A stretch of DNA of 64,000 bases from Paenibacillus_E oryzisoli_A (GTDB lineage Bacteria; Bacillota; Bacilli; Paenibacillales; NBRC-103111), in the NCBI RefSeq assembly GCF_050467285.1, contig NZ_JBCMUN010000006.1, positions 744,001-808,000 of the forward strand. The letters are read 5' to 3'. The translations under genes and the position numbers were made by a program. Under the pieces are notes generated by a model. It had not been told where the DNA came from. It searched no databases and saw nothing but the letters and a program-made list of their open reading frames with translations. Shown here piece after piece: positions 8,655-18,185 of this stretch (position 1 is its first letter; each line of letters starts with the position of its first letter).

Positions 8655-10427
8655 GTGAGGAAAGCAGGGACTGGGTTGAAATTGAATAGACGGCCGTTCG
8701 TATCGCTCAGGATGAAGTTTCTCGTTTTATTTTGCTTTATGATAACGCTGCCATTTCTGTTCAGCGGTTATTTGACCTACCAGAAATACTCGTCCAACGT
8801 AGAACGGGACGCGAAGACGTATTCCGATCAGCTTACCGATCAAGTGAATATCAATCTGGAGCGTTACATTCGCGAGATTGAGCGAATTACGATCTCCCTG
8901 TATTACGATCCGAGCTTTGTCCGCATTTTGGAGTCCCACAGCGCCAAACAAGGGAACGTGTACGCAACGATTGACGAAAGATCCAAAATGAATCAATTGA
9001 TCTCGTCGCTTATCATTGATCGGACGGAGCTGGAGGGTGTTTACATTTTCGCGCTCGACGGGACGCTGTTCAGCAATTTGTCCGAGACGATTTCATCCAA
9101 CTGGCTCTCGGAGGGTTCCAAATGGATGGATTCCGTGAAGCAGAAGGACGGGGGGCTCGTCATTTTGCCGCCGGTGCAGTGGAATTATTATATGGGCAAG
9201 CCCAAGGAGGCGCTGTCCTTTGCGCGGCTGATCAAGAACCCCGTGACCAATACGACCATCGGCTATGTCAAGGTGGATTTGACGTCGATCGGGTTTGAGA
9301 AAATTTTATCTACGGTTAAAATGTCCAAAACGAGCAAGCTGTATATTTTTAATCAAAATTATCAGCGGATCTATCCGTTCAATGACGAGTCCTCTTCGCC
9401 GACGTACGCAGAGATTGTCGATCTGAACACTTCGGATATGCTGAAAAGCGTTGCGACAACCCCTGTCGGTGGGCTTACAATCGTCAGTACGATCCCGAAG
9501 AACGACCTGCTGACGGATGCGCGGCAGTTGACCAGTTTTACACTCTGGATTTCCGCTTTTTCGTTAATTTTCGCGTTTGTTGCTGCGGTATTCACCTCCA
9601 ACCGTTTCGTGAAGCCGATTCTCCATTTGCAGCGCAAGATGCGTCGGGTGCAAAACGGCGATTTTCAGGAGCGGGCAACGGTTCATTCCAACGATGAGAT
9701 CGGCCTGCTGACCGAAGGCTTCAATACGATGGTGTCGCGTCTGGATACGACGATTAAGGAAGTGTACGAGCTGAAGCTGCGCGAGAAGGATTCTGAGCTG
9801 AATGCGCTGCAGAGCCAGATTAACCCGCATTTTCTGTACAACACGCTGGAGTCCATCAATATGGTCGCGGTCAAGGAGCGCAATCACGATCTCTCGCAGG
9901 TGATCACGAGTCTTGGCAAGCTGCTGCGCTATACGGTCAACAAGCAGGAGCGGTTCGTGTATTTAAAAGATGAGCTGAGCTTTGTGCAAAACTATCTCAA
10001 CATCCAGAGCTTCCGCCTGGAGGAGGGGCTGCGCACCGAGATTCATGTGGATTTTTCCCATGAGTTTGCCATGGTGCCGAAGCTGCTTCTGCAGCCGTTG
10101 GTGGAAAATGCGATTGAGCATGGGATGGGCAGCGAGCCATTTACGATTCAGATTACGTCGAGAGCGGAAGGTTCTGACTTGTTCATCTATGTGTCTGACA
10201 ACGGATGCGGCATCTCGCCGGAGCGGCGCAAGCTGATCGAGCAGCGCCTTTACGGACCGGAGCGGCAGGCGAAGCCAACCGGAGAGCAGAAGGCCAAAGG
10301 GTTTGCGCTCCGAAACATTCATCAGCGGCTGGTCATTTTGTACGGGGAGCCTTATGGCTTAACGATTGAGGATACGAAGGAAGGCGCGTCGTTCTGTATA
10401 CGAATGCCTTTCCAGTGGGAGGAATAA
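8655..10427 (+). CDS. YesM-type sensor histidine kinase
   Basis: 590 residues from a GTG; a TTG at 8676 is an equally possible start. TM1 is near residues 20-40, followed by an extracytoplasmic Cache-like sensor of about 250 residues, TM2 near 295-315, a HAMP domain, and a His_kinase domain with the phosphoacceptor H392 in NPHFLYNTLESINM. The C-terminal ATPase domain has LVENAIEHG (N box) and DNGCGI (G1). This family pairs with AraC-type response regulators and senses extracellular glycans or their binding proteins. The regulator gene follows after 4 bases, and the target is probably the ABC transporter and lyase downstream. Confidence 0.93.
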   Translation: MRKAGTGLKLNRRPFVSLRMKFLVLFCFMITLPFLFSGYLTYQKYSSNVERDAKTYSDQLTDQVNINLERYIREIERITISLYYDPSFVRILESHSAKQGNVYATIDERSKMNQLISSLIIDRTELEGVYIFALDGTLFSNLSETISSNWLSEGSKWMDSVKQKDGGLVILPPVQWNYYMGKPKEALSFARLIKNPVTNTTIGYVKVDLTSIGFEKILSTVKMSKTSKLYIFNQNYQRIYPFNDESSSPTYAEIVDLNTSDMLKSVATTPVGGLTIVSTIPKNDLLTDARQLTSFTLWISAFSLIFAFVAAVFTSNRFVKPILHLQRKMRRVQNGDFQERATVHSNDEIGLLTEGFNTMVSRLDTTIKEVYELKLREKDSELNALQSQINPHFLYNTLESINMVAVKERNHDLSQVITSLGKLLRYTVNKQERFVYLKDELSFVQNYLNIQSFRLEEGLRTEIHVDFSHEFAMVPKLLLQPLVENAIEHGMGSEPFTIQITSRAEGSDLFIYVSDNGCGISPERRKLIEQRLYGPERQAKPTGEQKAKGFALRNIHQRLVILYGEPYGLTIEDTKEGASFCIRMPFQWEE

Positions 10428-10431
10428 CGAC

Positions 10432-11181
10432 ATGAACATTTTACTCGTAGAAGATGAGATGAAGATTCGGCAAGGCTTGCGCAAAATCGTCGAGGATGTT
10501 ATTCCCGGCGGTCTGCGCATTACGGAAGCGGGGAACGGTCGGGAAGCGCTGGACTGGCTGCGCACGCAGGAACGTGTCGATCTTGTCATTACAGACATTC
10601 GCATGGGCGAAATGAACGGCATCGAGCTGATCAAGCGTACAAAAGAAACCCATCCCGACACGCCGTTCGTTATTATTTCCGGATACGATGAGTTCGGCTA
10701 CGCGAGAGAAGCACTGCGCTACGGTGTGCGTGATTATTTGCTAAAACCGATCGAGCGAGTAGAACTGGCCAGCGTATTGCAAAAAATTACCGACCAACGT
10801 CATGCCGCGCTTGGCGGAGGTGCTGCAGGCGGCAGCGGGGGTGAACAGCCGCAGGATGAGAAGGACAAGCTGATGATCCGCCGCGTGAAGGAGCTGGTTA
10901 TCCATCATTTGAACCAGGACATTTCGCTGCAATTTCTGGCGGAGCGCGTCTATTTACATCCGAAGTATTTATCGGATATGTTCAAGCGCGAGACCGGGCA
11001 GAATCTGTCTGATTATGTGACGGGCCGGCGGATGGAGAAGGCGCGAAAGCTGCTTAAGGAAACAACGCTCAAGGTGGCAGAGGTGGCCATGATGTGCGGC
11101 TTTGCCAATCATAAATATTTTGCTTCGCTGTTCAAACAGCAGACCGGCTGCACGCCGACGGAGTTCAGAGACCAGAAATGA
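10432..11181 (+). CDS. YesN-type response regulator with AraC DNA-binding domain
   Basis: 249 residues. The receiver domain begins MNILLVEDEMKIRQGL and contains the acidic pocket and the phosphoacceptor Asp in VDLVITDIRMGEMNGIEL. The C-terminal AraC domain (ISLQFLAERVYLHPKYLSDMFKRETGQNL) has the second helix-turn-helix ending in CTPTEFRDQK. The ATG at 10432 is preceded by GGGAGGAA; an upstream in-frame extension is inside the kinase gene. It would be phosphorylated by the kinase encoded immediately upstream and activate the transporter promoter at about 11.24 kb. Confidence 0.94.
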   Translation: MNILLVEDEMKIRQGLRKIVEDVIPGGLRITEAGNGREALDWLRTQERVDLVITDIRMGEMNGIELIKRTKETHPDTPFVIISGYDEFGYAREALRYGVRDYLLKPIERVELASVLQKITDQRHAALGGGAAGGSGGEQPQDEKDKLMIRRVKELVIHHLNQDISLQFLAERVYLHPKYLSDMFKRETGQNLSDYVTGRRMEKARKLLKETTLKVAEVAMMCGFANHKYFASLFKQQTGCTPTEFRDQK

Positions 11182-11241
11182 CCTTACGATTTTGAACCAT
11201 TTATGGAATTTGTGGCGTTATCTTGGATAACGTTCTTCTTT

Positions 11242-11267
11242 TATAATGAGACTTGTAAGCGCTTCAC
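11242..11267 (+). promoter_or_regulatory. -10 element and cre-like site of the ABC transporter operon
   Basis: TATAAT at 11242-11247 is followed by TGTAAGCGCTTCAC at 11254-11267, close to the CcpA cre consensus and centred near the expected transcription start. No good -35 is visible, which fits a promoter that needs an activator such as the YesN-type regulator. Confidence 0.6.
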
Positions 11268-11300
11268 ACTAATTTCGAAAAAAAAGGGGATACCGACAAG

Positions 11301-12626
11301 ATGAAGAAAGCGATGCTCTTAACGACTTCCGTTCTGTTACTTAGCTCTGTTGCAGCGGGTTGCAGCAGCTCCAAGGATACGACAACCAGTACATCAGCGG
11401 CTCCGGCAGGCACGACGGCACAAGCGTCCAAAGCGCCAGCGAAGGACGTGAAATTGACTTTCAGCATTTGGGGCAGCGACGCCCATAAGAAAATGTACGA
11501 GGACATCATTGCGAATTATAAAAAGATTAAACCGAATGTGAACGTAGAAGTGATGATCATTCCTTCCGGCGATTATATTCAAAAAATCTCGGTTATGATG
11601 GCATCCAAAACCGCGCCAGACGTGATCTGGATGCTGGAGAGAGGTATTCCGCAATTTATGGAAGCGGGGCAGCTTGAAGATCTGTCGGCGATCAAATCGG
11701 ATAGCGCTTACGATTCGGCTGATCTGATTCCTTCTACGATGGATCTCGTTACGAAGAACGATAAAGTATACGGTGTTCCATTCTCCACGCCGCCGAACAT
11801 GATGTACTATAACAAAAACTTGTTTAAAGAAAAGGGCTTGAAAACGCCAAGCGAGCTGTACAAAGAAGGCAACTGGACGTACGACGAAATGCTGAAAGCG
11901 GCGCAAGCGCTCACACAGCCGGATAAAGGTGTGTACGGCATGAATTTGATCCGTCCTGCAGGCTGGGGCCCGAGCTGGATTGAATCCCTGCAAACGCTTG
12001 TCTGGGCATTCGGCTCCGACTATTTCAGCAAAGACGGCAAGAAATTTACGCTGAATTCGCCGCAAGGCACGCAAGCATTGCAATATTTTAACGATGCGAT
12101 GTTCAAATCCAAGGTTCATCCGAAGCCAGGCGATCAGACGACGTTTGAATCCGGCAAAATCGCGATGCAGCAAGATTTGCTTAGCTACATGGGCAAAGCG
12201 AAAGCGATCAAAGATTTCGAGTGGGATATCGCGCCGATGCCGAAAGGCCAAGGCGGCCAAGGAACAACGCTCGGGTACGCAGCTTACATGGTGCCGAAAG
12301 GCGGCAACAACACGGCGGAAGCGATTGAATTCGTTAAATATTTGTCCAACAAAGAAAATATGACGACAACGTCTCAATATTTCGTGCCTAGCCGCAAATC
12401 CGTTCTGAACTCCGATGCGTTCCTGAAGCAAGGTCCGTCGCCGGAAAGTATGAAAACAGCGGTGCTGGACCAAATGGCAGGCGCTCGCGTACGCCAAGGC
12501 TTCGTCAACTTCCAGAAGATCGACGACAAAATGAAGGTGAACTTCGACGCCATCTACACGCAAGCCGGCACGATTCCAGATATTCTCAAAAAGATGGAAG
12601 CCGACGTCACGCCTGTTCTGCAGTAA
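11301..12626 (+). CDS. Extracellular solute-binding lipoprotein of a sugar ABC transporter (family 1)
   Basis: 441 residues. A lipoprotein signal (MKKAMLLTTSVLLLSSVAAGC) ends in a lipobox with Cys21, followed by a Ser/Thr/Ala-rich linker. The mature part has the family-1 binding-protein patterns LTFSIWGSDAHKKMYEDI, DVIWMLERGIPQF and GVPFSTPPNMMYYNKNLF. It would be anchored on the outer face of the membrane and deliver an oligosaccharide to the two permeases downstream. No ATPase gene is in the locus; these importers usually share an MsmX-type ATPase encoded elsewhere. The neighbouring lyase suggests that unsaturated oligosaccharides are the ligand. Confidence 0.92.
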   Translation: MKKAMLLTTSVLLLSSVAAGCSSSKDTTTSTSAAPAGTTAQASKAPAKDVKLTFSIWGSDAHKKMYEDIIANYKKIKPNVNVEVMIIPSGDYIQKISVMMASKTAPDVIWMLERGIPQFMEAGQLEDLSAIKSDSAYDSADLIPSTMDLVTKNDKVYGVPFSTPPNMMYYNKNLFKEKGLKTPSELYKEGNWTYDEMLKAAQALTQPDKGVYGMNLIRPAGWGPSWIESLQTLVWAFGSDYFSKDGKKFTLNSPQGTQALQYFNDAMFKSKVHPKPGDQTTFESGKIAMQQDLLSYMGKAKAIKDFEWDIAPMPKGQGGQGTTLGYAAYMVPKGGNNTAEAIEFVKYLSNKENMTTTSQYFVPSRKSVLNSDAFLKQGPSPESMKTAVLDQMAGARVRQGFVNFQKIDDKMKVNFDAIYTQAGTIPDILKKMEADVTPVLQ

Positions 12627-12644
12627 CCGAATTTTCGTAGATCA

Positions 12645-12672
12645 GTGGCCAAGCGGAATCAAGCTTGGCCAC
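12645..12672 (+). other. Intercistronic stem-loop
   Basis: GTGGCCAAGC and GCTTGGCCAC form a perfect 10-bp stem with an 8-base loop and no T-run. It lies between the binding-protein gene and the permease genes, where such hairpins often stabilise the abundant upstream message rather than stop transcription. Confidence 0.7.
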
Positions 12673-12699
12673 ACGTCTACAAGGGAGTGGAGATGCACC

Positions 12700-13653
12700 T
12701 TGGAAACCTATCAAACAACGACCCTGGAAACACCAGTCGGGATCGCCGCCAAGACAAAGAAAGGCACCTATAGCCGCCTCAGAAGGCGTAATGCGATCTA
12801 TGGCTATCTGTTTATCGCTCCTATGATGCTGGGTTTCTTGATTTTCATGGCAGGCCCGATTATTAGTGCATTTGGACTCAGCTTCACCGATTATTCACTG
12901 CTGCATCCGACGTCCTTCGTCGGTGGAGACAATTACCGCACCATTGTGACGGGCGATCCGATGTTCTGGACTTCAATCAAGAACACCTTGTATTTCTCAG
13001 CAGGCTTAATTCCGCTGAATCTGATTCTGGCTTTAGCGCTCGCTTTATTACTTTCGACTAAAATTCCCGGTGTGGGCTTGTTCCGTACCGCGATTTTCAC
13101 GCCAGTGGTCACCTCCATCATCGTGTGGGCGATCGTCTGGAAGTATGTTTTTGCAACGGACGCAGGACTTCTCAATCAAATGTTAAAAATTGTCGGCATT
13201 ACTGGCCCTGCTTGGCTCTATAATATCAAGCTGGTGATGCCGGTTGTCATCGTGGTCTCCGTCCTGAAGAAGGTCGGGATGAACATGGTCATCTTCCTTG
13301 CCGCGCTGCAGGACGTGCCGAAAATGTACTACGAAGCGGCGACCATCGACGGCGCCTCCAAATGGAAGCAGTTTACGAAAGTTACGCTGCCGATGATCTC
13401 GCCGTCGATTTTCCTAACGCTGATTATTACCTTGATCGGCTCACTGAAAGTGTTCTCGCAAATCGTCGTCATGACGGACGGCGGGCCTGGCACTAGCACC
13501 AATGTGCTTGTGTACTACATTTACAAGTTGGCGTTTAAAACGTATGAATTGGGCTACGCTTCGGCGGTTGCGTTCATTCTGTTCTTCCTCGTTCTGCTGC
13601 TCACGATGATCCAGTGGACGCTCAGAAAAAGGTGGGTGCATCATGAACAATAA
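12700..13653 (+). CDS. Sugar ABC transporter permease (first subunit)
   Basis: 317 residues with six predicted membrane spans. It has the binding-protein-dependent transport signature EAATIDGASKWKQFTKVTLPM, which contacts the ATPase. The start is a TTG at 12700 about 11 bases after AAGGGAG; a nearby ATG at 12693 is in another frame. It overlaps the second permease by 11 bases, so the pair is co-translated. It resembles UgpA/LacF-type sugar permeases. Confidence 0.92.
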   Translation: METYQTTTLETPVGIAAKTKKGTYSRLRRRNAIYGYLFIAPMMLGFLIFMAGPIISAFGLSFTDYSLLHPTSFVGGDNYRTIVTGDPMFWTSIKNTLYFSAGLIPLNLILALALALLLSTKIPGVGLFRTAIFTPVVTSIIVWAIVWKYVFATDAGLLNQMLKIVGITGPAWLYNIKLVMPVVIVVSVLKKVGMNMVIFLAALQDVPKMYYEAATIDGASKWKQFTKVTLPMISPSIFLTLIITLIGSLKVFSQIVVMTDGGPGTSTNVLVYYIYKLAFKTYELGYASAVAFILFFLVLLLTMIQWTLRKRWVHHEQ

Positions 13654-14485
13654 GACATTACGTGTCGTGAAAAACGCGGTTACTTATCTTCTGCTGACTG
13701 TCGTCTCGTTGATCATTGTCGGTCCGTTTCTGTGGATGCTGACGACGTCGCTCAAGGATCAGAATAAAATTTTCCTGTTTCCGCCGCAGTGGATTCCGAA
13801 TCCGATTGTGTGGTCGAACTACTCGCACGTATTTACAACGCAGCCGCATTTCCTGCTGCATTATGGGAACTCCCTGTACATCGCGATGCTCGTCACGCTA
13901 GGGACATGTATCGTAGGCGCACTCGCTGGCTATTCGTTTGCGAAGCTCAATTTTCCATTCAAAAATGTGTTCTTTCTCATTCTGCTCAGCGGGATGATGA
14001 TTCCGAACGAAGTGACGATTATTCCGAACTTCATCTGGTTCTCCAAGCTGGGTCTTGTGAATAATCATTTCCCGCTAATTATCCCTCCGATTCTCGGAGC
14101 GGGCGGCATCTTCGGCGTGTTCCTGCTGCGCCAGTTCTACATTACGATTCCGAAGGATCTGGACGAAGCGGCTGAAATCGACGGCAGTACGCCTTGGCAG
14201 ACGTTCTGGCGGATCATGGTACCGATGGCGACGCCGGCTTTTGCTACACTGGCCATCTTTACCTTCCTCAACAGTTGGGAAGATTTCCTCGATCCGTTAA
14301 TTTACTTGAGTTCCGATAAGTTATTCACGCTGCCGATTGCGATGAAATTGTTCACGGATACGGCAGGCACGGACTGGCATCTGCTGATGGCGGCATCTGT
14401 GATGGCAACGGTGCCGTTGCTGCTCGTGTTCTTCTTTGCGCAGAAGAAGTTTATTGAGGGTGTGGCGACAACAGGTTTAAAATAA
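13643..14485 (+). CDS. Sugar ABC transporter permease (second subunit)
   Basis: 280 residues, six membrane spans, with the EAA loop EAAEIDGSTPWQTFWRIMVPM. It is of the UgpE/LacG (AraQ-like) type, which always pairs with a first permease like its upstream neighbour. AAGGTGGG precedes the ATG inside the previous gene. The pair plus the binding lipoprotein forms a CUT1-type oligosaccharide importer. Confidence 0.92.
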   Translation: MNNKTLRVVKNAVTYLLLTVVSLIIVGPFLWMLTTSLKDQNKIFLFPPQWIPNPIVWSNYSHVFTTQPHFLLHYGNSLYIAMLVTLGTCIVGALAGYSFAKLNFPFKNVFFLILLSGMMIPNEVTIIPNFIWFSKLGLVNNHFPLIIPPILGAGGIFGVFLLRQFYITIPKDLDEAAEIDGSTPWQTFWRIMVPMATPAFATLAIFTFLNSWEDFLDPLIYLSSDKLFTLPIAMKLFTDTAGTDWHLLMAASVMATVPLLLVFFFAQKKFIEGVATTGLK

Positions 14486-14543
14486 ATGGTGAGGTGCATG
14501 CGTGTCAGGACAACAAGATGACCCGACGAAAGCATGATAGCAG

Positions 14544-14587
14544 GAGGTATCCGTATGAAGCGGGTGCCTCTTCCTATATGTTTTTTA
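14544..14587 (+). terminator. Terminator after the permease genes
   Basis: GAGGTATCCG pairs with CGGGTGCCTC (with G-U pairs) around a 7-base loop, and a T-rich tract follows within 10 bases. It separates the transporter genes from the lyase gene, so the lyase may be transcribed by read-through or by its own promoter. Confidence 0.6.
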
Positions 14588-14635
14588 TTATTGAACCGGC
14601 AGGGAGGTGGGAATGACATTTGAATTGGTTTTTTT

Positions 14636-14649
14636 TGAAAACGCTATCA
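14636..14649 (+). promoter_or_regulatory. cre site (CcpA) before the lyase gene
   Basis: TGAAAACGCTATCA matches the consensus TGWAANCGNTNWCA at every position. It lies 20 bases before the lyase start, suggesting carbon catabolite repression. Confidence 0.8.
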
Positions 14650-14669
14650 TTTCATTGGAGGAGGATTGA

Positions 14670-17600
14670 TTGTCTGTGAAAAACAAAGTTCTGGTGTATG
14701 TTCTGATGGTCGTACTGCTCCTGGCTGCCGTTAACTTCCCTTTAGCACCGCGAGCCTCCGCGGCAGACGAATATGACGGGCTGCGCGACAAATGGAAAGT
14801 GATGCTGACCGGCGGCACCAGCATTGCAACCGCCGATCCGGATATTGCCGCCAAGATCACAGCTTTGACCGATGAAGCCCAATCGTATTGGGATACGCTA
14901 AACACAGCTGCGGGGCGCACGAATTTGTGGAGCGATCTGACCGGCACGACGAATTCCGCCTATGTCACATCAGCTTACTCGCGTCTGAGGTCCATGGCGC
15001 TTGCTTACGCAACAACAGGCTCTTCGCTGCAAAACAATGCGTCGCTGCTAACCGATTTGAAAAGCGCACTGGATTGGATGTACACGAACCGTTATAACGA
15101 AACGACAACAAAATATAACAACTGGTGGGACTGGGAAATCGGGGCTCCGCTCTATTTGAACGACATTTCAGTCCTTTTGTACGATCAGCTATCTTCTGCG
15201 CAGCTTACGAATTATATGAATGCCATCAATCATTTCCAACCGACCGTCACGATGACTGGGGCTAATCGGGTATGGGAATCCATGGTCATCGGTGTCCGAG
15301 GAATTCTTGTGAAAGACAGCACCAAACTCGCTGCGTCGCGGGACGGTCTGAGCAATGTGTTCACCTATGTGACGTCTGGCGACGGGGTCTATGCCGACGG
15401 TTCGTTCATTCAGCATACGAAGTTTGCCTATACGGGTGGCTACGGCTCCGCCTTGATTTCCGATATTGCCGATCTGCTGTATCTGCTGGACGGCTCGACG
15501 TGGGCCGTGACGAATACGAACAAACAAAATGTTTACAAATGGGTATATAGCGCTTTTGAGCCACTGGTGTATAAAGGGCTGATGATGGATATGACGAGGG
15601 GCCGCAACATTTCACGCAGCTACAATCAGGATCATGCCGCAGGCAAATCCGTGATCGAAGCGGTAATCCGGTTGTCGCAAACCGCGAATGCCACAGATGC
15701 CGCAGCTTTCAAAAGCATGGTTAAATATTGGATCAACGCGGATACGTATAGCTCTTTCTACGAGAGTGCAGCCATGAACCTGATTGTACTCGCGAAGGCC
15801 ATTATGGCGGATTCCTCGGTTATCTCCCGCGGCGAGCTGGTGAAACACAAAAACTACAACAGCATGGACCGCGACGTCCATCTGCGCCCTGGCTTCGGCT
15901 TCGGCATCTCCATGTCGTCCAGCCGCATCTACAACTACGAATCGATCAACAGTGAGAATGTGAAAGGCTGGTATACCGGTGACGGTATGACCTATTTGTA
16001 CAATTCGGATCTGGGGCAGTTCAGTGACGACTTCTGGCCGACGGTGAACCCGTACCGACTTCCGGGCACAACCGTAGATACGCAAACGCGGAGCAACAGC
16101 TCCGGCCAAAGCTATGTTAGCAGCAAAAACTGGGTCGGCGGTACGGAGGTGATCGGCACGTACGGTGTGCAGGGCATGGAATTGGATGCGTATAACAGCA
16201 CACTGACAGGCAAAAAATCGTGGTTCATGTTCGACGATGAGGTCGTCGCGCTCGGCTCCGGGATCACGAGCACGGATGGCCGCCCGATCGAAACGATTGT
16301 GGAGAACCGCAAGCTGAACGCTTCCGGCAGCAATGCGCTTACCGTGAACGGCACGGCCAAATCGACGACGGTCGGGTGGAGTGAAACGATGAGCGGCGTC
16401 AATTGGGCGCATCTCGCCGGCAGCGTTGCCGGTTCTGACATCGGCTATTACTTCCCGGGCTCGGCAACTGTGAAAGGTCTTCGCGAGTCCCGCACCGGCG
16501 CCTGGAGCGTCATCGACAGGCGCGCGGGCATACCGACGACGCCGATCACGAGCAAGTATCTCAATCTGGTCCTTGATCACGGAACGAATCCGACGAACAG
16601 CACGTACGCTTATGTGCTGCTGCCCGGCAAGACCAGTGCGCAGGTGAGCGACTATGCGAGCTCGCCGACTGTCAGCATTCTGGAAAACTCCGGAGATGCG
16701 CAAGCGGTGAAGGAAACGGCGCTGAATGTGACCGGCGTGAACTTCTGGAACGATGCGGTTAAAACGTCCGGGGGCATTACAAGCAACAAGAAAGCTTCCG
16801 TCATGATGAGCGAAACGTCAACAGATCTGGACGTCTCCGTCGTGGATCCGACGCAGGCGAATGCCGGAACGATTTCCATTGAAATCAATAAATCGGCGCT
16901 GGGCGTCGTCTCGGCCGACAGCGGTGTGACGGTGACGCAGCTCAGTCCGACGATCAAGTTTTCCGTGAACGTGGCGGGTGCCAAAGGCAAGACGTTTAAA
17001 GTGAAGTTCAGCTTTGTTACCGCTGGTGGAGGCGGGGGCAGTGTGGCACTGCCATTCCAGGATAACTTCGAATCCGGTACGGCGGACGCATGGGCGACGT
17101 CCGGCGGCAGCTGGTCTGTCGTAACGAGCGGTGCGACGAAGGTGTATAAGCAAGCGACGCAGGCGGGCACTTCGATGGCGACAGCGGGCGATCCGGCTTG
17201 GAGCGATTACACGGTCGAGGCCGCCGCGACGCCGCTTAGCTTTGCTGGCTCAGGCAGCTATATCTTCGGTTTGATGGCTCGGTATGCGGATGCCAACAAC
17301 CGTTATGCCTTCCAGTACGGGAACGGCAACGTATCGATTGTGAAAAAGGTAGCCGGTACCAGCACAACGCTAGTGAGCAAAGCGTACACCGTGACCGCGG
17401 GGACGCCATACACGTTCAAGGCGGTGCTGAGCGGCAATCAGTTGGATTTTTACATCAACGGCGTAAAGGAGTTAAGCACGACGGACAGTACTTTTGTTAG
17501 CGGCAGCATCGGACTGCTTACCTACGGCGCAACGGCGCAGTTCGATAACGTCGTGGCTGTCGATTTGCCGGTGACCGACGACTTTGAGGATGGCAACGCG

Positions 17601-18083
17601 AGTGGCTGGACGCCGGACACCGGCAGCTGGTCTGTCATTACTGATGGGGCGACGAAGATGTATAAGCAATCGACGACTTCCAGCAACGGCATGTCGGCGA
17701 CCGGCAATTCGGCCTGGCAGAATTACAGCGTGACGGCCAAAATCAAACCGAATTCACTCGCCGGCTCGGGCTCCAACGTTGTCGGTTTGGCGCTGCGGCA
17801 GGCGGATGCCAATAACCGCTATAATTTCGTCTTTGCAAGCGGGACGCTGCAGATCGGTAAGCGGGTCGGCGGGGTGACGACCACGCTGGTCAGCGAGCCG
17901 TATACGATTGCGACAGGCACGAGCTATACGATGCAGGCCGTCGTAGCCGGCAGCACGCTGAAGCTGTATGTCAACGGAGTGCTGGAGCTGACGACGACGG
18001 ACACAGCGCTCACGCAAGGCGGCGTGGGGTTGATTACTTATAATGCCGCGGCTTCTTTTGACGATGTTGCGATTGTGTATTAA
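14670..18083 (+). CDS. Secreted polysaccharide lyase family 8 with two C-terminal carbohydrate-binding-like domains
   Basis: 1,137 residues. A signal peptide ends near ASAADEYDG (residue 32). The catalytic part (about 35-785) has the PL8 signatures NWWDWEIGAPL, TGANRVWES with N199, DGSFIQHTKFAYTGGYG with H249 and Y258, and RGRNISR with R310; these match the Asn-His-Tyr set of hyaluronate, chondroitin AC and xanthan lyases. After a Gly-rich linker come two repeats of about 170 residues (795-965 and 966-1137) resembling LamG-type or DUF1080-like beta-sandwiches. GGAGGAGG precedes the TTG at 14670; a GTG at 14676 is also possible. Which uronic-acid polymer is cut cannot be settled here. Products would feed the ABC importer upstream. 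Confidence 0.92.
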   Translation: MSVKNKVLVYVLMVVLLLAAVNFPLAPRASAADEYDGLRDKWKVMLTGGTSIATADPDIAAKITALTDEAQSYWDTLNTAAGRTNLWSDLTGTTNSAYVTSAYSRLRSMALAYATTGSSLQNNASLLTDLKSALDWMYTNRYNETTTKYNNWWDWEIGAPLYLNDISVLLYDQLSSAQLTNYMNAINHFQPTVTMTGANRVWESMVIGVRGILVKDSTKLAASRDGLSNVFTYVTSGDGVYADGSFIQHTKFAYTGGYGSALISDIADLLYLLDGSTWAVTNTNKQNVYKWVYSAFEPLVYKGLMMDMTRGRNISRSYNQDHAAGKSVIEAVIRLSQTANATDAAAFKSMVKYWINADTYSSFYESAAMNLIVLAKAIMADSSVISRGELVKHKNYNSMDRDVHLRPGFGFGISMSSSRIYNYESINSENVKGWYTGDGMTYLYNSDLGQFSDDFWPTVNPYRLPGTTVDTQTRSNSSGQSYVSSKNWVGGTEVIGTYGVQGMELDAYNSTLTGKKSWFMFDDEVVALGSGITSTDGRPIETIVENRKLNASGSNALTVNGTAKSTTVGWSETMSGVNWAHLAGSVAGSDIGYYFPGSATVKGLRESRTGAWSVIDRRAGIPTTPITSKYLNLVLDHGTNPTNSTYAYVLLPGKTSAQVSDYASSPTVSILENSGDAQAVKETALNVTGVNFWNDAVKTSGGITSNKKASVMMSETSTDLDVSVVDPTQANAGTISIEINKSALGVVSADSGVTVTQLSPTIKFSVNVAGAKGKTFKVKFSFVTAGGGGGSVALPFQDNFESGTADAWATSGGSWSVVTSGATKVYKQATQAGTSMATAGDPAWSDYTVEAAATPLSFAGSGSYIFGLMARYADANNRYAFQYGNGNVSIVKKVAGTSTTLVSKAYTVTAGTPYTFKAVLSGNQLDFYINGVKELSTTDSTFVSGSIGLLTYGATAQFDNVVAVDLPVTDDFEDGNASGWTPDTGSWSVITDGATKMYKQSTTSSNGMSATGNSAWQNYSVTAKIKPNSLAGSGSNVVGLALRQADANNRYNFVFASGTLQIGKRVGGVTTTLVSEPYTIATGTSYTMQAVVAGSTLKLYVNGVLELTTTDTALTQGGVGLITYNAAASFDDVAIVY

Positions 18084-18115
18084 GCGGATTTTTTGATACG
18101 CGTTGCCACCGTCTA

Positions 18116-18153
18116 TTGACATTTCATACTGTAACTATTATAATTACAGTATG
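18116..18153 (+). promoter_or_regulatory. Consensus promoter overlapped by a perfect palindrome
   Basis: TTGACA (18116-18121) and TATAAT (18139-18144) are both perfect and 17 bp apart. The arms CATACTGTAA (18125-18134) and TTACAGTATG (18144-18153) form an inverted repeat around the -10 box. A strong promoter with a palindrome over the -10 implies control by a dimeric repressor (GntR-like spacing is possible), whose gene is not evident nearby. Confidence 0.8.
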
Positions 18154-18185
18154 AAGCTCATTAAACACGAAGGTGGCGATCGAGG

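Noticed and set aside
11394..12563. Long minus-strand frame (389 codons) opposite the solute-binding protein
   Set aside because: Arg/His-rich composition without a start signal; the plus-strand lipoprotein is unambiguous.
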